The notes under the pieces: generated by a model
What the model was told of the DNA's origin: nothing
What the model saw: only the letters and a program-made list of their open reading frames with translations
The model's database searches: none
Shown: one piece after another, positions 44,463-53,220 of the stretch
How positions within the stretch are numbered: position 1 is the stretch's first letter
Layout: each line of letters opens with the position of its first letter
Translations under genes and position numbers: made by a program
Assembly: GCA_017416855.1 (NCBI GenBank)
Contig: JAFQAZ010000010.1
Location: 1-64,000 of the forward strand
Direction of reading: 5' to 3'
Length of the DNA stretch: 64,000 nt
DNA from: Clostridia bacterium
Lineage (GTDB): Bacteria; Bacillota; Clostridia; UBA1381; UBA9506

Positions 44463-47087
44463 CTACATCAGCTTTTCGCCAGTCAGGCTGACAGTTAATT
44501 TAGCACGGACAGGAGACTCGCTACCTGTGTGCGAAACAGAAACATGGGTTTTGCCGGAAGGCAAAACAGGAGTTTGTGTGTAATCGGGTGTTTCTATCAA
44601 AGTGCCGATATAATCGGTAACTTTGCAGGATTTGCCGTCAAAATACAGTACAGAATCAGCGTTTAATTTGGTGTGTACACAGATTGCTGTATCGCCGAAA
44701 TGAATGGTGGGATTATCCCAGGCAGTCTTTATGTGAGGCACAAAACGCAAAGGTTTTAAATAAATATTTTCTGAGCCTTTCACTTCAATGTCAACACCGT
44801 CAATGGCATTATAATCCAAATTAACCCGATAGTGCCCGTAAAATACCTGCAGTTCGCTATAGGTTCTGTAGGTAACATCGGTTCTGGGCCATTCATCAGC
44901 GGAAAGAGCGCTGTTTTGGTTTTCATAAAAGGCAAAATATTTCCAACCGGTAAAATCAGCACGGATATAATGCTCACCGGATTTCCGCTTATTGGCAGAA
45001 AGGTTCCGTATTTTAATGCAAATTAAAGCACCGGAGCCGTCGCCCTTACACCATACACCTAAACCACGGTTTCCGTTGGAGGAAACAGGCGCTTCAAAGC
45101 GAATGCTTTGGGTTTTAATGGGTTTTGTTTCATCTAAATCCCAAAGCGTAATAGCATTGGGGTCATTATAATCACCGGCAGAAGCAAGTGCCTCCAGTCT
45201 GAATTTCGGTATTTGTTCTTCGAATGGATTCTCTACTGTAAAGCCGGCATTTGCCTCTTCTAAATAGGCATACTCGTGGTGTGCCTTATACAGGACATCG
45301 TCCTGTATATAAGCAGCATTGCCATTTTGGCTCAAGTATTTTGTTGTTGCTTCTGTGGGCGTGTGTTTTTTCCTGTATTCAGCATATTTCTGCAGAATTT
45401 CAGCATAAGCTTCGGAACAAGGTTGCTCGCCGAAATGGCGGAAGGTTTCCAAAAAGCCTAAGGAAGCCCCGGTAGCGAAAGTCTTAGCACAGATGTATTC
45501 CAAATCCTCGGCATAGATGGGGTCGTTCTGCCACCATTTATCCGGTTCCCGATTTTTTGTATATAGGTCAATCCAACCCAGCTCCGGGGTTACACCCATA
45601 CGGACAGCGGTTTCGTAATTATATTTAACATGGGCATCAATAAATTTACGGTGGGCATTCATAGGTGTATCCATAGCACCATAGCGGGTTCGCACAAACC
45701 AACTGCCTGTATATTGGGGATTAAAACAACAGTTAAAAATGGGGTCCCGGTCTAAATGAGCAAACATTTCACGGATGAAATCAATGGCATGATACCAAAC
45801 ATAATCTTCACCGTCTAAAATAAAGCTGCCGTCTAAGGCGTCCATATAGAACATATCAGCCCCGCATTCATTGTAAAAGTGGGCAATGTTTTGTGCAATT
45901 TCGTAGAACAATTGGGAGCCGGCTTTGGCGCAGGGTAACATAAAGTATTTCTTTAACTGGCGTACTTTCGCACCTTTTTTATGTGCAGAGGGTATGGTTT
46001 TATATGAACCGCGTTCTGCCAGCGTAAAACAGCCGTTCTCAACTTTTGAAAATTTAACAAACTCATCATCAATCCAAAGGTAGGGTGAATTGACCAGCAC
46101 ATAGCTTTCTTCTGGTGTTATGCCCTCGGTGGATTCTTCAACCCGTAACGTTTCTGATGCAGGATCTATATCTGCCTGTAAAGTAAATTCCCGCAGTGTG
46201 TCCAAATCCGGATGGGGAACAGGAGATACATAGGTAGACTGAGGCAAAACAAAAAAAGAATAAGGCTGTAAACCAACTAAAATGCCTTCTTCGTGGAAGC
46301 GGTCAACCACCTTTTTAAAATCGGCCATACCATTGGGGAAAAACTCTTCATAACAGCGGTAATCGCCGTGTATATAGTGACCATAATGGTGTAAATTTAC
46401 CTGATTGATACCAAACCGCTTCATTTCATCTAAAACAACATCAATGTTATCTAAGGTGACGGTATCCATAAAAATAGAATAAATTCCTTGCGCCTCTTTT
46501 GCAGCCAAATCAGCATAGGGACCGCCTTTTTTAGATTTGGGCAGTTCGCCGTCGGGAATTTCATCCAAGACCAAACGCTCTATGGCGCGCAACTGGTCAC
46601 TGGACGCACCAATGACTGCTGCTTTGGCAGGATAAGGACTTCTGTTTGTAGAAAACAAGCCTATATGGGGATAGGCTGAAGCAATCAGCATGCGGTTGTC
46701 ACCGGGATGCTCAAACATATGGGTTGATAACGTCATACCGATTAAGGTACCGTAAAAATTTTCCGGTTCATCGTCTAACTCGATGTTGACGAAGGAAAGG
46801 GAAAGAAAATCTTCGTTGGATACGCGTTTTAGTGTGAAGGTCAGATAATCCGGATGTTCTTTTACTGTGATATCTGCAATGGTTCCGTTAGCAAATGTAA
46901 CGGTTAATGTGTCATCTTCAAAGGATGCCTGAACAGCCGGCACTTCACTATAATCCTGCAAGGTAATTTTTGCGCAGGGACCGGGCACAATACGGTTTTT
47001 TCCTGTATGTAAAGAGAAAGCTGTATTTTGGCCGCCAGATGAAATTTCATATTGTAAATGGTTTGTTTTAAAGCAAATTGTATTCAT
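44463..47087 (-). CDS. Large glycosidase-like protein, family not recognised
   Basis: A cytoplasmic 874-residue protein with no signal peptide. An N-terminal beta-sandwich (about 1-190) leads to a TIM-barrel-like core (about 200-620) with motifs such as NQVNLHHYGHYIHGD, CGADMFYMDALDGSF, GVTPELGWIDLY and FGEQPCSEAYAE, then C-terminal beta domains (about 640-874; jelly-roll-like YIRADFTGWKYFAFYE). The order sandwich-barrel-sandwich and the Asp in FYMDALDG suggest a retaining glycoside hydrolase of the GH31/GH36-like type, but I cannot match a family. Its operon has a fucosidase and sugar oxidoreductases, so it probably acts on an imported oligosaccharide. Confidence 0.6.
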   Translation of the reverse strand: MNTICFKTNHLQYEISSGGQNTAFSLHTGKNRIVPGPCAKITLQDYSEVPAVQASFEDDTLTVTFANGTIADITVKEHPDYLTFTLKRVSNEDFLSLSFVNIELDDEPENFYGTLIGMTLSTHMFEHPGDNRMLIASAYPHIGLFSTNRSPYPAKAAVIGASSDQLRAIERLVLDEIPDGELPKSKKGGPYADLAAKEAQGIYSIFMDTVTLDNIDVVLDEMKRFGINQVNLHHYGHYIHGDYRCYEEFFPNGMADFKKVVDRFHEEGILVGLQPYSFFVLPQSTYVSPVPHPDLDTLREFTLQADIDPASETLRVEESTEGITPEESYVLVNSPYLWIDDEFVKFSKVENGCFTLAERGSYKTIPSAHKKGAKVRQLKKYFMLPCAKAGSQLFYEIAQNIAHFYNECGADMFYMDALDGSFILDGEDYVWYHAIDFIREMFAHLDRDPIFNCCFNPQYTGSWFVRTRYGAMDTPMNAHRKFIDAHVKYNYETAVRMGVTPELGWIDLYTKNREPDKWWQNDPIYAEDLEYICAKTFATGASLGFLETFRHFGEQPCSEAYAEILQKYAEYRKKHTPTEATTKYLSQNGNAAYIQDDVLYKAHHEYAYLEEANAGFTVENPFEEQIPKFRLEALASAGDYNDPNAITLWDLDETKPIKTQSIRFEAPVSSNGNRGLGVWCKGDGSGALICIKIRNLSANKRKSGEHYIRADFTGWKYFAFYENQNSALSADEWPRTDVTYRTYSELQVFYGHYRVNLDYNAIDGVDIEVKGSENIYLKPLRFVPHIKTAWDNPTIHFGDTAICVHTKLNADSVLYFDGKSCKVTDYIGTLIETPDYTQTPVLPSGKTHVSVSHTGSESPVRAKLTVSLTGEKLM

Positions 47088-47115
47088 AATATATCCCCAA
47101 ATCAGCCTGCAATAA

Positions 47116-47958
47116 TTATTTTAATTTGCTGCGGAGAAAATCAGCAGCTAATGCAATGTCAGCAGCCGGGTTTTCTCCCACTTCACGTTCAATGGTTAAA
47201 AATCCGCGGTAACCGATTTCATCTAATGCTTTTAAGTAATTGTCGAAATCAACATCGCCTTCACCTAAGGGAAGTTCGATATACGTAATACCCTGGTTTG
47301 CTTCTTCATCAATGATTCTGTAAACAACTTCGGGATTGCAGTCTTTTAATTTTCTGCCATCTTTTGCGTGGGTATGAACGATATAATCCTTTAACGTGTA
47401 AACTGCCTGTACAGGGTCGTCGCCCGTTACCATCACAAAATTAGCCGGGTCAAAGTTAACGGCCACACCTTTTGAATGTAAGGTATCTAAAAAGCCTTTT
47501 AAGGTAGTAGCAATTTCCGGACCGGTTTCAATGGCAAAATGAGCATGTAAGCTGTCAGCATAGCGAGCCAGTTCAAAACAGGCCTCCTGCATAATTTTAT
47601 AGCGGTCGTGGTTGGGATCAGCCGGCACAACACCGATATGTGTTGTGACAATATCGGTCTCTAATTCTTTGGCTAAGTCAAGAATTCTCTTGGATTTTTC
47701 AATCAATTCGGGATTGAGCTCCCGATTACCGAAACCGCGACCTAAATCACCGCATAAAGCAGAAAAAACCAGGCCGTTTGACTTGAGCATATCCAATAAT
47801 TCGCGTTTCTTTTGTGTGTTCATATTTTCGGGAGCAAATTCACCGGTGGTTGCATACATTTGCAGACCTTTTGCGCCCAGCTCTGCAGCTTTTTTAATGG
47901 CACCGTAAGCATCTAAACGGAAAGAATCGAGCATAACGCCAATGGGGAACTGATACAT
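47116..47958 (-). CDS. Xylose-isomerase-like TIM barrel (sugar phosphate isomerase/epimerase family)
   Basis: A 280-residue TIM barrel of the AP-endonuclease-2/xylose-isomerase-like family. The metal ligands appear intact: Glu in AIETGPE, Asp in VNFDPANF, His in IVHTHAKDG and Glu in LTIEREVG. Family members are epimerases, dehydratases, or the catalytic subunits of C-glycoside and 3-keto-glycoside lyases. It is directly downstream (16 nt) of a Gfo/Idh oxidoreductase, the pairing seen in oxidative glycoside cleavage. Start ATG 47958 has AAGGAAGGTAA upstream. Confidence 0.85.
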   Translation of the reverse strand: MYQFPIGVMLDSFRLDAYGAIKKAAELGAKGLQMYATTGEFAPENMNTQKKRELLDMLKSNGLVFSALCGDLGRGFGNRELNPELIEKSKRILDLAKELETDIVTTHIGVVPADPNHDRYKIMQEACFELARYADSLHAHFAIETGPEIATTLKGFLDTLHSKGVAVNFDPANFVMVTGDDPVQAVYTLKDYIVHTHAKDGRKLKDCNPEVVYRIIDEEANQGITYIELPLGEGDVDFDNYLKALDEIGYRGFLTIEREVGENPAADIALAADFLRSKLK

Positions 47959-47974
47959 AGTCTGTTACCTTCCT

Positions 47975-48997
47975 TTATAATTTACTTTTGATATTTTCGT
48001 CAGCCTTTAACACCCATTCAAAGCTTTTCATAACATCTTCAAGGGTCGGAGAGCTTTTTTTATCCTGTTCAATCATATCAATGAGTTCCTGCAACTGGTC
48101 ATCGGTAGGTTTTCGTTTGCAGTTGATGTTAATTGTCTCATATTTTCCTTCTGGGTAGGTGTAATATTCAACCAGGTCTCCTTCTTCTTGATTGAATTGC
48201 CGGGACATTTGGTAAGTTATGCGGATTCTGCCTTTAGGTCCCACAAACTCCTTTAAATTGTCAGAAGAGATGGTGTTGCCCCAACCTGCCTCATAGTAGG
48301 CAATGGAACCGTCGGAAAGGCGGACGGTAATTAAGCCGTAGTTATATTTTCCCTGAGGAACATCTGCTTCTGTTTTGAGACCAATACCGGAAATATCAGT
48401 AATTTCAGCACCGGTAAACCAACGCATAACATCAAGATAATGAACGCCGCAATCTACAATAGGGGAGGTTTCGTTAATCAAATTTAAATATTTACCCCAA
48501 TCCATGGTGTGATGGTTTTGCGCCATACGCATAACGATGGGTTTGCCGATGGCACCTTCCTGTATCATTCGGGCAACATGCTGATAGGTTTTGTTATGTC
48601 TTAAAATATAACCAACCAACACCTTGCACTCCGGATGATTCTGAATCAGCTTCACAATTTCCTGCCCTGTTTGTAAATCCTGTGCAATGGGTTTTTCGCA
48701 CAAAATATGTTTCCCATTACTGATACATTCCTTTACAATATCAAGGTGAGAAGAGGGATAGGTAGCGATAATAACAATGTCTACCTCCGGCATAGCAATG
48801 GCCTTTTTATAGTCTGTTTCGTACTCCTTTGCGTGATATTTATGCGCAAAGGCTTTGGCACGTTCAGGGTCTATATCGCAGACACAGTGAATGGTAACAT
48901 TATCTTTGGTGTAAATATTGTCAAGATGTGCCGCGCCCATATTGCCACAGCCGATCAGTGCAATGTTATATTGTTTTATTGAGGGTGTCGATTGCAT
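47975..48997 (-). CDS. Gfo/Idh/MocA-family oxidoreductase
   Basis: A 340-residue NAD(P)-dependent sugar or inositol dehydrogenase. The Rossmann GCGNMGAAH motif, CVCDIDPERA and HILCEKPIA (EKP motif) precede the alpha/beta substrate domain with VDCGVHYLDVMRW. ATG 48997 is chosen because GGAGG lies 5 nt upstream; the longer frame from 49009 starts inside that RBS. It lies 18 nt behind the fucosidase and just before the xylose-isomerase-like gene, so it probably oxidises the released sugar or intact glycoside. Confidence 0.9.
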   Translation of the reverse strand: MQSTPSIKQYNIALIGCGNMGAAHLDNIYTKDNVTIHCVCDIDPERAKAFAHKYHAKEYETDYKKAIAMPEVDIVIIATYPSSHLDIVKECISNGKHILCEKPIAQDLQTGQEIVKLIQNHPECKVLVGYILRHNKTYQHVARMIQEGAIGKPIVMRMAQNHHTMDWGKYLNLINETSPIVDCGVHYLDVMRWFTGAEITDISGIGLKTEADVPQGKYNYGLITVRLSDGSIAYYEAGWGNTISSDNLKEFVGPKGRIRITYQMSRQFNQEEGDLVEYYTYPEGKYETININCKRKPTDDQLQELIDMIEQDKKSSPTLEDVMKSFEWVLKADENIKSKL

Positions 48998-49015
48998 AAA
49001 GTCCTCCAAATGAAA

Positions 49016-50341
49016 TTATCCGAGATTGACAGAACAGGTAAAGTCTTTCTTTTTGTCGGAAAGGCTTTGATAATCAATAACATCTTTAAAAATATCGGTT
49101 ACTTTTTCAGTATAAGTCAGCTTAAAGATGGTATCCATTTCCTGTTTTGCATGGTTATCCACAGAAAGATAAATCTTTCCGTTTTCTTTTCTTATCAGCG
49201 GTCCGGCACCGGTGATACAACAAATTTCCGGATTGCCGACATCGGGGATGATGATTTCGTTTTCTGTCCATTCGCAAACATGGACATACATCGTGTTACC
49301 GATGTTTGTTGTTCCGCCCCAATCCTCACACTTGATAGGACCGCCTCTTGTTTTATAAATACTTTCGCCGTATTGTTTCAGCCATTGGCCGATTTCCTTC
49401 AGGCGTTCGGCCTGTTCAGGCTCAATGCTGCCATCCGGTCGGGGACCTACATTTAAAAGCAGATTGCCGCCAGCCACAACTACATTAACCAACAACTGAA
49501 TGCAGCTTCTTAATGAACGGGTTTTGCAGTTGGGGGTATAGCCCCAATCACCGGCAAGGGTATCGCAGGTTTCCCATGCTTGTTTGATATTAAAAGCACC
49601 GATTTTCTTTTCCGGGCAGAAATAGTCTCCGAATTGTTTGTCTCCCAAACGGTCGTTGCAGATAATGCCTTTTTGCAAGGTTCTGACCATCTGATCAATT
49701 TTATCTGCTTTCCAGAAATCCGGATAGGCAGGATTGCTTTTAAAATCCTCAGGGACTTTGCCTTTCAAAACATTAAGCCCGTGGGCAACCCAATAATTTT
49801 CTCCGCCATCAAACCACATAATATCAATTTTACCGTAATTAGACACAAGTTCTTTGGTTTGTTCATAGGCTTGCTTTACTAAATTGTCTGCACTTTCTTT
49901 AAACAATCTGGGCAGAAAGAAGCCCGGAAACCGCCAGTCGAGGGGAGAATAGTACAGTCCTACCATCAATCCCGCGTTACGGCAGGCATCGGTATATTCT
50001 TTAACGATATCCCGTTTTGCAGCAGAATGCATAGAAGTAAAGTCATCAAGACAAGATTTAGAATCCCAAAGAGAGAACCCTTCGTGATGCTTTGCAGTTA
50101 AGACCATATAGTTCATACCGGCTTCTTTTGCTAACTTTGCCCAGTCGTCGGCGTGAAAATTCTCTGCCGTAAATTGGTCGGCCAGTTTTTTATATTGGTC
50201 TTTATCTGTTTGATTAACCCACATAGACCAGGCGCCGTCACCTTGCAGGGAATAGAGTCCCCAGTGGATGAACATACCGAATTTTTGGTCGCGCCAATGT
50301 TCGATGCTTTCCCGGTTGATTTCTATTGCACTTTCGTTCAT
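49016..50341 (-). CDS. Alpha-L-fucosidase, GH29
   Basis: A 441-residue retaining fucosidase without signal peptide, thus intracellular. The GH29 core is clear: FGMFIHWGLYS, YMVLTAKHHEGFSLWDS, GLYYSPLDWR and IDIMWFDGGE with the nucleophile Asp; a C-terminal beta domain follows (about 340-441). The acid/base residue cannot be assigned by eye. Some GH29-like enzymes act on other 6-deoxy or galacto-configured sugars. Its position in an operon with three Gfo/Idh-type genes and near rhaAD links it to deoxy-sugar glycans. Confidence 0.9.
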   Translation of the reverse strand: MNESAIEINRESIEHWRDQKFGMFIHWGLYSLQGDGAWSMWVNQTDKDQYKKLADQFTAENFHADDWAKLAKEAGMNYMVLTAKHHEGFSLWDSKSCLDDFTSMHSAAKRDIVKEYTDACRNAGLMVGLYYSPLDWRFPGFFLPRLFKESADNLVKQAYEQTKELVSNYGKIDIMWFDGGENYWVAHGLNVLKGKVPEDFKSNPAYPDFWKADKIDQMVRTLQKGIICNDRLGDKQFGDYFCPEKKIGAFNIKQAWETCDTLAGDWGYTPNCKTRSLRSCIQLLVNVVVAGGNLLLNVGPRPDGSIEPEQAERLKEIGQWLKQYGESIYKTRGGPIKCEDWGGTTNIGNTMYVHVCEWTENEIIIPDVGNPEICCITGAGPLIRKENGKIYLSVDNHAKQEMDTIFKLTYTEKVTDIFKDVIDYQSLSDKKKDFTCSVNLG

Positions 50342-50356
50342 AGAGTCATCTGCTCC

Positions 50357-51190
50357 TTAGAGTTCAATCCATTCAAACGGCTGTTCCAGTGCTTTGTAAC
50401 CTGCTTCGCGGATCGCAATGACGTCAACGGTCTGTTCGTGAGAAACAGGGATTTTTCCGGTTTTGAAGAAGTCAATTAAAGCATCCATGAATAAGCCGAA
50501 ATAGTCAGAGGTGATGGGATAGTCTGTGGGGTTGTTGTCTTTATCCGCCAGAGTCATTTTAAACTCAGAGGTGCGACACTGATGAATCTGTGCAAAGCGA
50601 CCATCTTCAAATTCAATAATCATAGAGGGATGGGCAACATCACCTAAACCCATCACACGCTTAGCCCGGCAATTCATCAGCATAACAACCGGCTCAATCT
50701 GATGGATGGAATACATATCATAACTACCCGGACCTTCAGAATAAATTTTGAAAAGGTCTGCTTTGTTAACATCCTTAAACTCGGTTACAAAACGAAGCGC
50801 AGAACTGGAGAAACAAGTGGTACCATGTTTGTCTGCGTTTTCAAAAATACGTAGGGCAGTTTCTTTATCCGGTGCAAAAGTTTTATCCACATACACCAGC
50901 TTGCCGGATTGCAGGGGCAAATGGGTCAGTTCCTCGTGCATTTCCGGATTGTCGGGAGAAAGAACAATCAGCATATCGCTCTTTTCCACAACAGCTTCAA
51001 TGGAATCCAGCAATTCTATGCCATGCTTTTCTGACCATTCTTTATTGGTAATACCGCCAATGGGAGAGTCAATTTTAGCATAGGCATAACGAACCTGATA
51101 CTCACCGTTTGTTCGTTCGTTGATGATACGGGGATAATTATTAGCGTGCCATTCATCGAGATAGTAATCAATAAAACCTATTGTTTTCAT
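50357..51190 (-). CDS. Gfo/Idh-like protein lacking the usual cofactor motifs
   Basis: A 277-residue protein, shorter than normal Gfo/Idh enzymes. The beginning MKTIGFIDYYLDEWHANNYP shows no GxGxxG, and the EKP motif is replaced by VDKTFAP. The rest keeps a Rossmann-like pattern (LIVLSPDNPEMHEEL) and the substrate-domain pattern (SMIIEFEDGRFAQIHQCRTSEF). It may bind a different cofactor or act as a non-catalytic partner. It overlaps the next Gfo/Idh gene by 4 nt (ATGA), so the two are translated together and could form a heteromer. Confidence 0.72.
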   Translation of the reverse strand: MKTIGFIDYYLDEWHANNYPRIINERTNGEYQVRYAYAKIDSPIGGITNKEWSEKHGIELLDSIEAVVEKSDMLIVLSPDNPEMHEELTHLPLQSGKLVYVDKTFAPDKETALRIFENADKHGTTCFSSSALRFVTEFKDVNKADLFKIYSEGPGSYDMYSIHQIEPVVMLMNCRAKRVMGLGDVAHPSMIIEFEDGRFAQIHQCRTSEFKMTLADKDNNPTDYPITSDYFGLFMDALIDFFKTGKIPVSHEQTVDVIAIREAGYKALEQPFEWIEL

Positions 51191-52236
51191 AAGATTACCT
51201 CCCTGTGTTCTTCAGCAGAACGGTAGATGGCATCCATCATTTTTGCAGTGATGATGTTGGTGTCAATATGTGAAGGCAGTTTTTCACCGCTTTCAATACA
51301 ATCAATAAAGCAGTTAATTTCGTTTTGATACATATCCGGTGCGTTAAACTTATAAGTCGTAGTTGTCAGCATACCGTTTTTGGTAGAATAGAGGGTGAAA
51401 TCGCTGCCGTACTGCAGACGAATGCCACCTTTTGTACCGATGAAATCAATGTACATTTCCGGTACATCAATATTTTGTGCCCAGGCACCGTTAAAGGTAA
51501 TAACGGGACCGTCGGTTCTCACCATACCCGTAATGCCTTCTTCTACATCATAAATACCATCTTTAACCGGCGGACCGGCCCACATTGTAGTGTAAACATA
51601 GTCTTCAATGGGGGAGCCTAATTTAGAGAAAGCTTCACCGGTAGCAGTCAGAGGATTAGGATCGCCGCAGGCGTACATAACAATATCAAAGAAATGTACA
51701 CCCCAGTCAATCATAACACCACCGCCGGCGATTTCTTTTGTGGTGAAAGCACCACCTAAGCCGGGAATGTTACGGTGACTTCTGAAGCTTGCATATACCT
51801 GATATACTTCGCCCAGCTCGCCCTGGTAAATTAATTCTTTTAATTTGTTAACGCCGGCATTGAAACGGTTACAAACACCGATATTTAAAATTTTGCCGGT
51901 TTCGTGCTGCGCTTTCTGCATTGCCAATGCTTCTTCATACTTGTGGGCAGCCGGCTTTTCACATAAAACATGCTTACCTGCCTGTAAGGCTGCAATGGTG
52001 ATTTCGGAGTGCATTTTGTTTGGTGTACAAACAGAAACAGCAACCACTTCAGGGTCAGCTAAAACCTCTTTGTAATCTGTGACAGCGATGCCAAAGCCGT
52101 ACTTTTTAACAGCAGCTTCTGCCCGCTCGGGAAGAATATCGCAGAAATATTTAATTTCTGCCTTTTCGTTGTTTATGTAAGAGGGAATGTGTGCGTTGTT
52201 TGCGATGGTACCGCAACCAATAATACCGATTTTCAT
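51187..52236 (-). CDS. Gfo/Idh/MocA-family oxidoreductase
   Basis: A 349-residue NAD(P)-dependent dehydrogenase with IGIIGCGTIANNAHIPSY, CDILPERAE, VLCEKPAAHKYEEA (EKP motif) and the substrate-side GGVMIDWGVHFFDIVMYACG. It is first in the seven-gene operon, behind promoter 52272-52300, with GGAGGAC upstream of ATG 52236. Substrate is not readable; the partner genes indicate a hexose, deoxyhexose or glycoside. Confidence 0.9.
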   Translation of the reverse strand: MKIGIIGCGTIANNAHIPSYINNEKAEIKYFCDILPERAEAAVKKYGFGIAVTDYKEVLADPEVVAVSVCTPNKMHSEITIAALQAGKHVLCEKPAAHKYEEALAMQKAQHETGKILNIGVCNRFNAGVNKLKELIYQGELGEVYQVYASFRSHRNIPGLGGAFTTKEIAGGGVMIDWGVHFFDIVMYACGDPNPLTATGEAFSKLGSPIEDYVYTTMWAGPPVKDGIYDVEEGITGMVRTDGPVITFNGAWAQNIDVPEMYIDFIGTKGGIRLQYGSDFTLYSTKNGMLTTTTYKFNAPDMYQNEINCFIDCIESGEKLPSHIDTNIITAKMMDAIYRSAEEHREVIL

Positions 52237-52271
52237 TTTGTTGTCCTCCTAAAATTAATATTTATGTGTAC

Positions 52272-52300
52272 AATATATCAAAACGCCTGCTGTACGACAA
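52272..52300 (-). promoter_or_regulatory. Promoter of the glycoside operon
   Basis: On the minus strand, TTGTCG (52295-52300), 17-bp spacer and extended -10 TGATATATT (TATATT at 52272-52277), 36 bp before the first Gfo/Idh start. Confidence 0.65.
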
Positions 52301-52315
52301 TATCAAAAGTTGTGG

Positions 52316-53200
52316 TTATGGGGTACAAAAATTGCGATTTGCTTTCTTTTTATATTCGCTTGGTGTTACTAAAGTGTATTGTTTGAAAGAACGTCGGAAT
52401 GCGTGGGCTGAAGAAAACTGCAACTGATCAGAAATTTCTTCTATTGTCAGTTCGGTGTTTCTTAGGAGCTCAGTGGCATAGGCAATTTTCTTTTTGGTGA
52501 GATATTCTTTAATGGTCATACCCATTTTTTCTTTGAATAAGTGAGATAAGTAATATTCGCTGTAGGACAGGGTTTTTGCAATGGATTTGATAGAAGAAAT
52601 CTGGAGATATTCTCTATCAATAAAACGCAGGAGCTTATACATAGCGAAATTTGCAGTTCTCTCAGTGCTGTTTTTGCGGTAATCATAGGTTTTATTATAT
52701 AAAATCCTGGTCATTGTAATCAGAATTTGAGAGATGTACTGATTAATCATATCCTTGCTGTATTCGTCCTGGTTATAAAATTCTCTGATTAAGAATTCGG
52801 AAAGGTTTTTAACCGTACCGTTGTCATTTGTAATCATATAGGGCTGTGAAGATAACGCATCATATAGGGCCTTTATAGCAGCGTTTTGGCGGTTTGGATT
52901 TAACCCGATACAAACGAAACGAAAATTCTCGTTGGAGGATGCCACAATTCTGTGTGTAAACCCTTTGCGGATGAAATGCAGTTGGTTTGCAGTAACAGTA
53001 TCACAGATATCATCTGAATAAAATTGTGCGCTACCCGAAATAACGAAGGTGATTTCATCACATTGTTGATGGTGTAGGCTAATTTCACCGCCGGGCATTA
53101 AAGATAATTCGGAGACCTGGAAAATCTCTCCCACGTCAATTTTCAGTTGTTCCGTTGGGAATAAATTATCATAAGCAAATAGTTTATCCGTATATTTCAA
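52316..53200 (-). CDS. AraC-family transcriptional regulator
   Basis: A regulator of about 294 residues with an N-terminal cupin (GEISLHHQQCDEITFVISGSAQF, about 35-90) and a C-terminal AraC HTH pair (IKSIAKTLSYSEYYLSHLFKEKMGMTIKEYL, SSAHAFRRSFKQYTLVTPSEYKK). TTG 53200 is preferred because GAGGTGA lies 5 nt upstream; GTG 53209 would overlap it. It lies between the histidine kinase gene (11-20 nt) and the glycoside operon it probably controls. Confidence 0.86.
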   Translation of the reverse strand: MKYTDKLFAYDNLFPTEQLKIDVGEIFQVSELSLMPGGEISLHHQQCDEITFVISGSAQFYSDDICDTVTANQLHFIRKGFTHRIVASSNENFRFVCIGLNPNRQNAAIKALYDALSSQPYMITNDNGTVKNLSEFLIREFYNQDEYSKDMINQYISQILITMTRILYNKTYDYRKNSTERTANFAMYKLLRFIDREYLQISSIKSIAKTLSYSEYYLSHLFKEKMGMTIKEYLTKKKIAYATELLRNTELTIEEISDQLQFSSAHAFRRSFKQYTLVTPSEYKKKANRNFCTP

Positions 53201-53220
53201 AGTCTTCACCTCGCTTGGTT

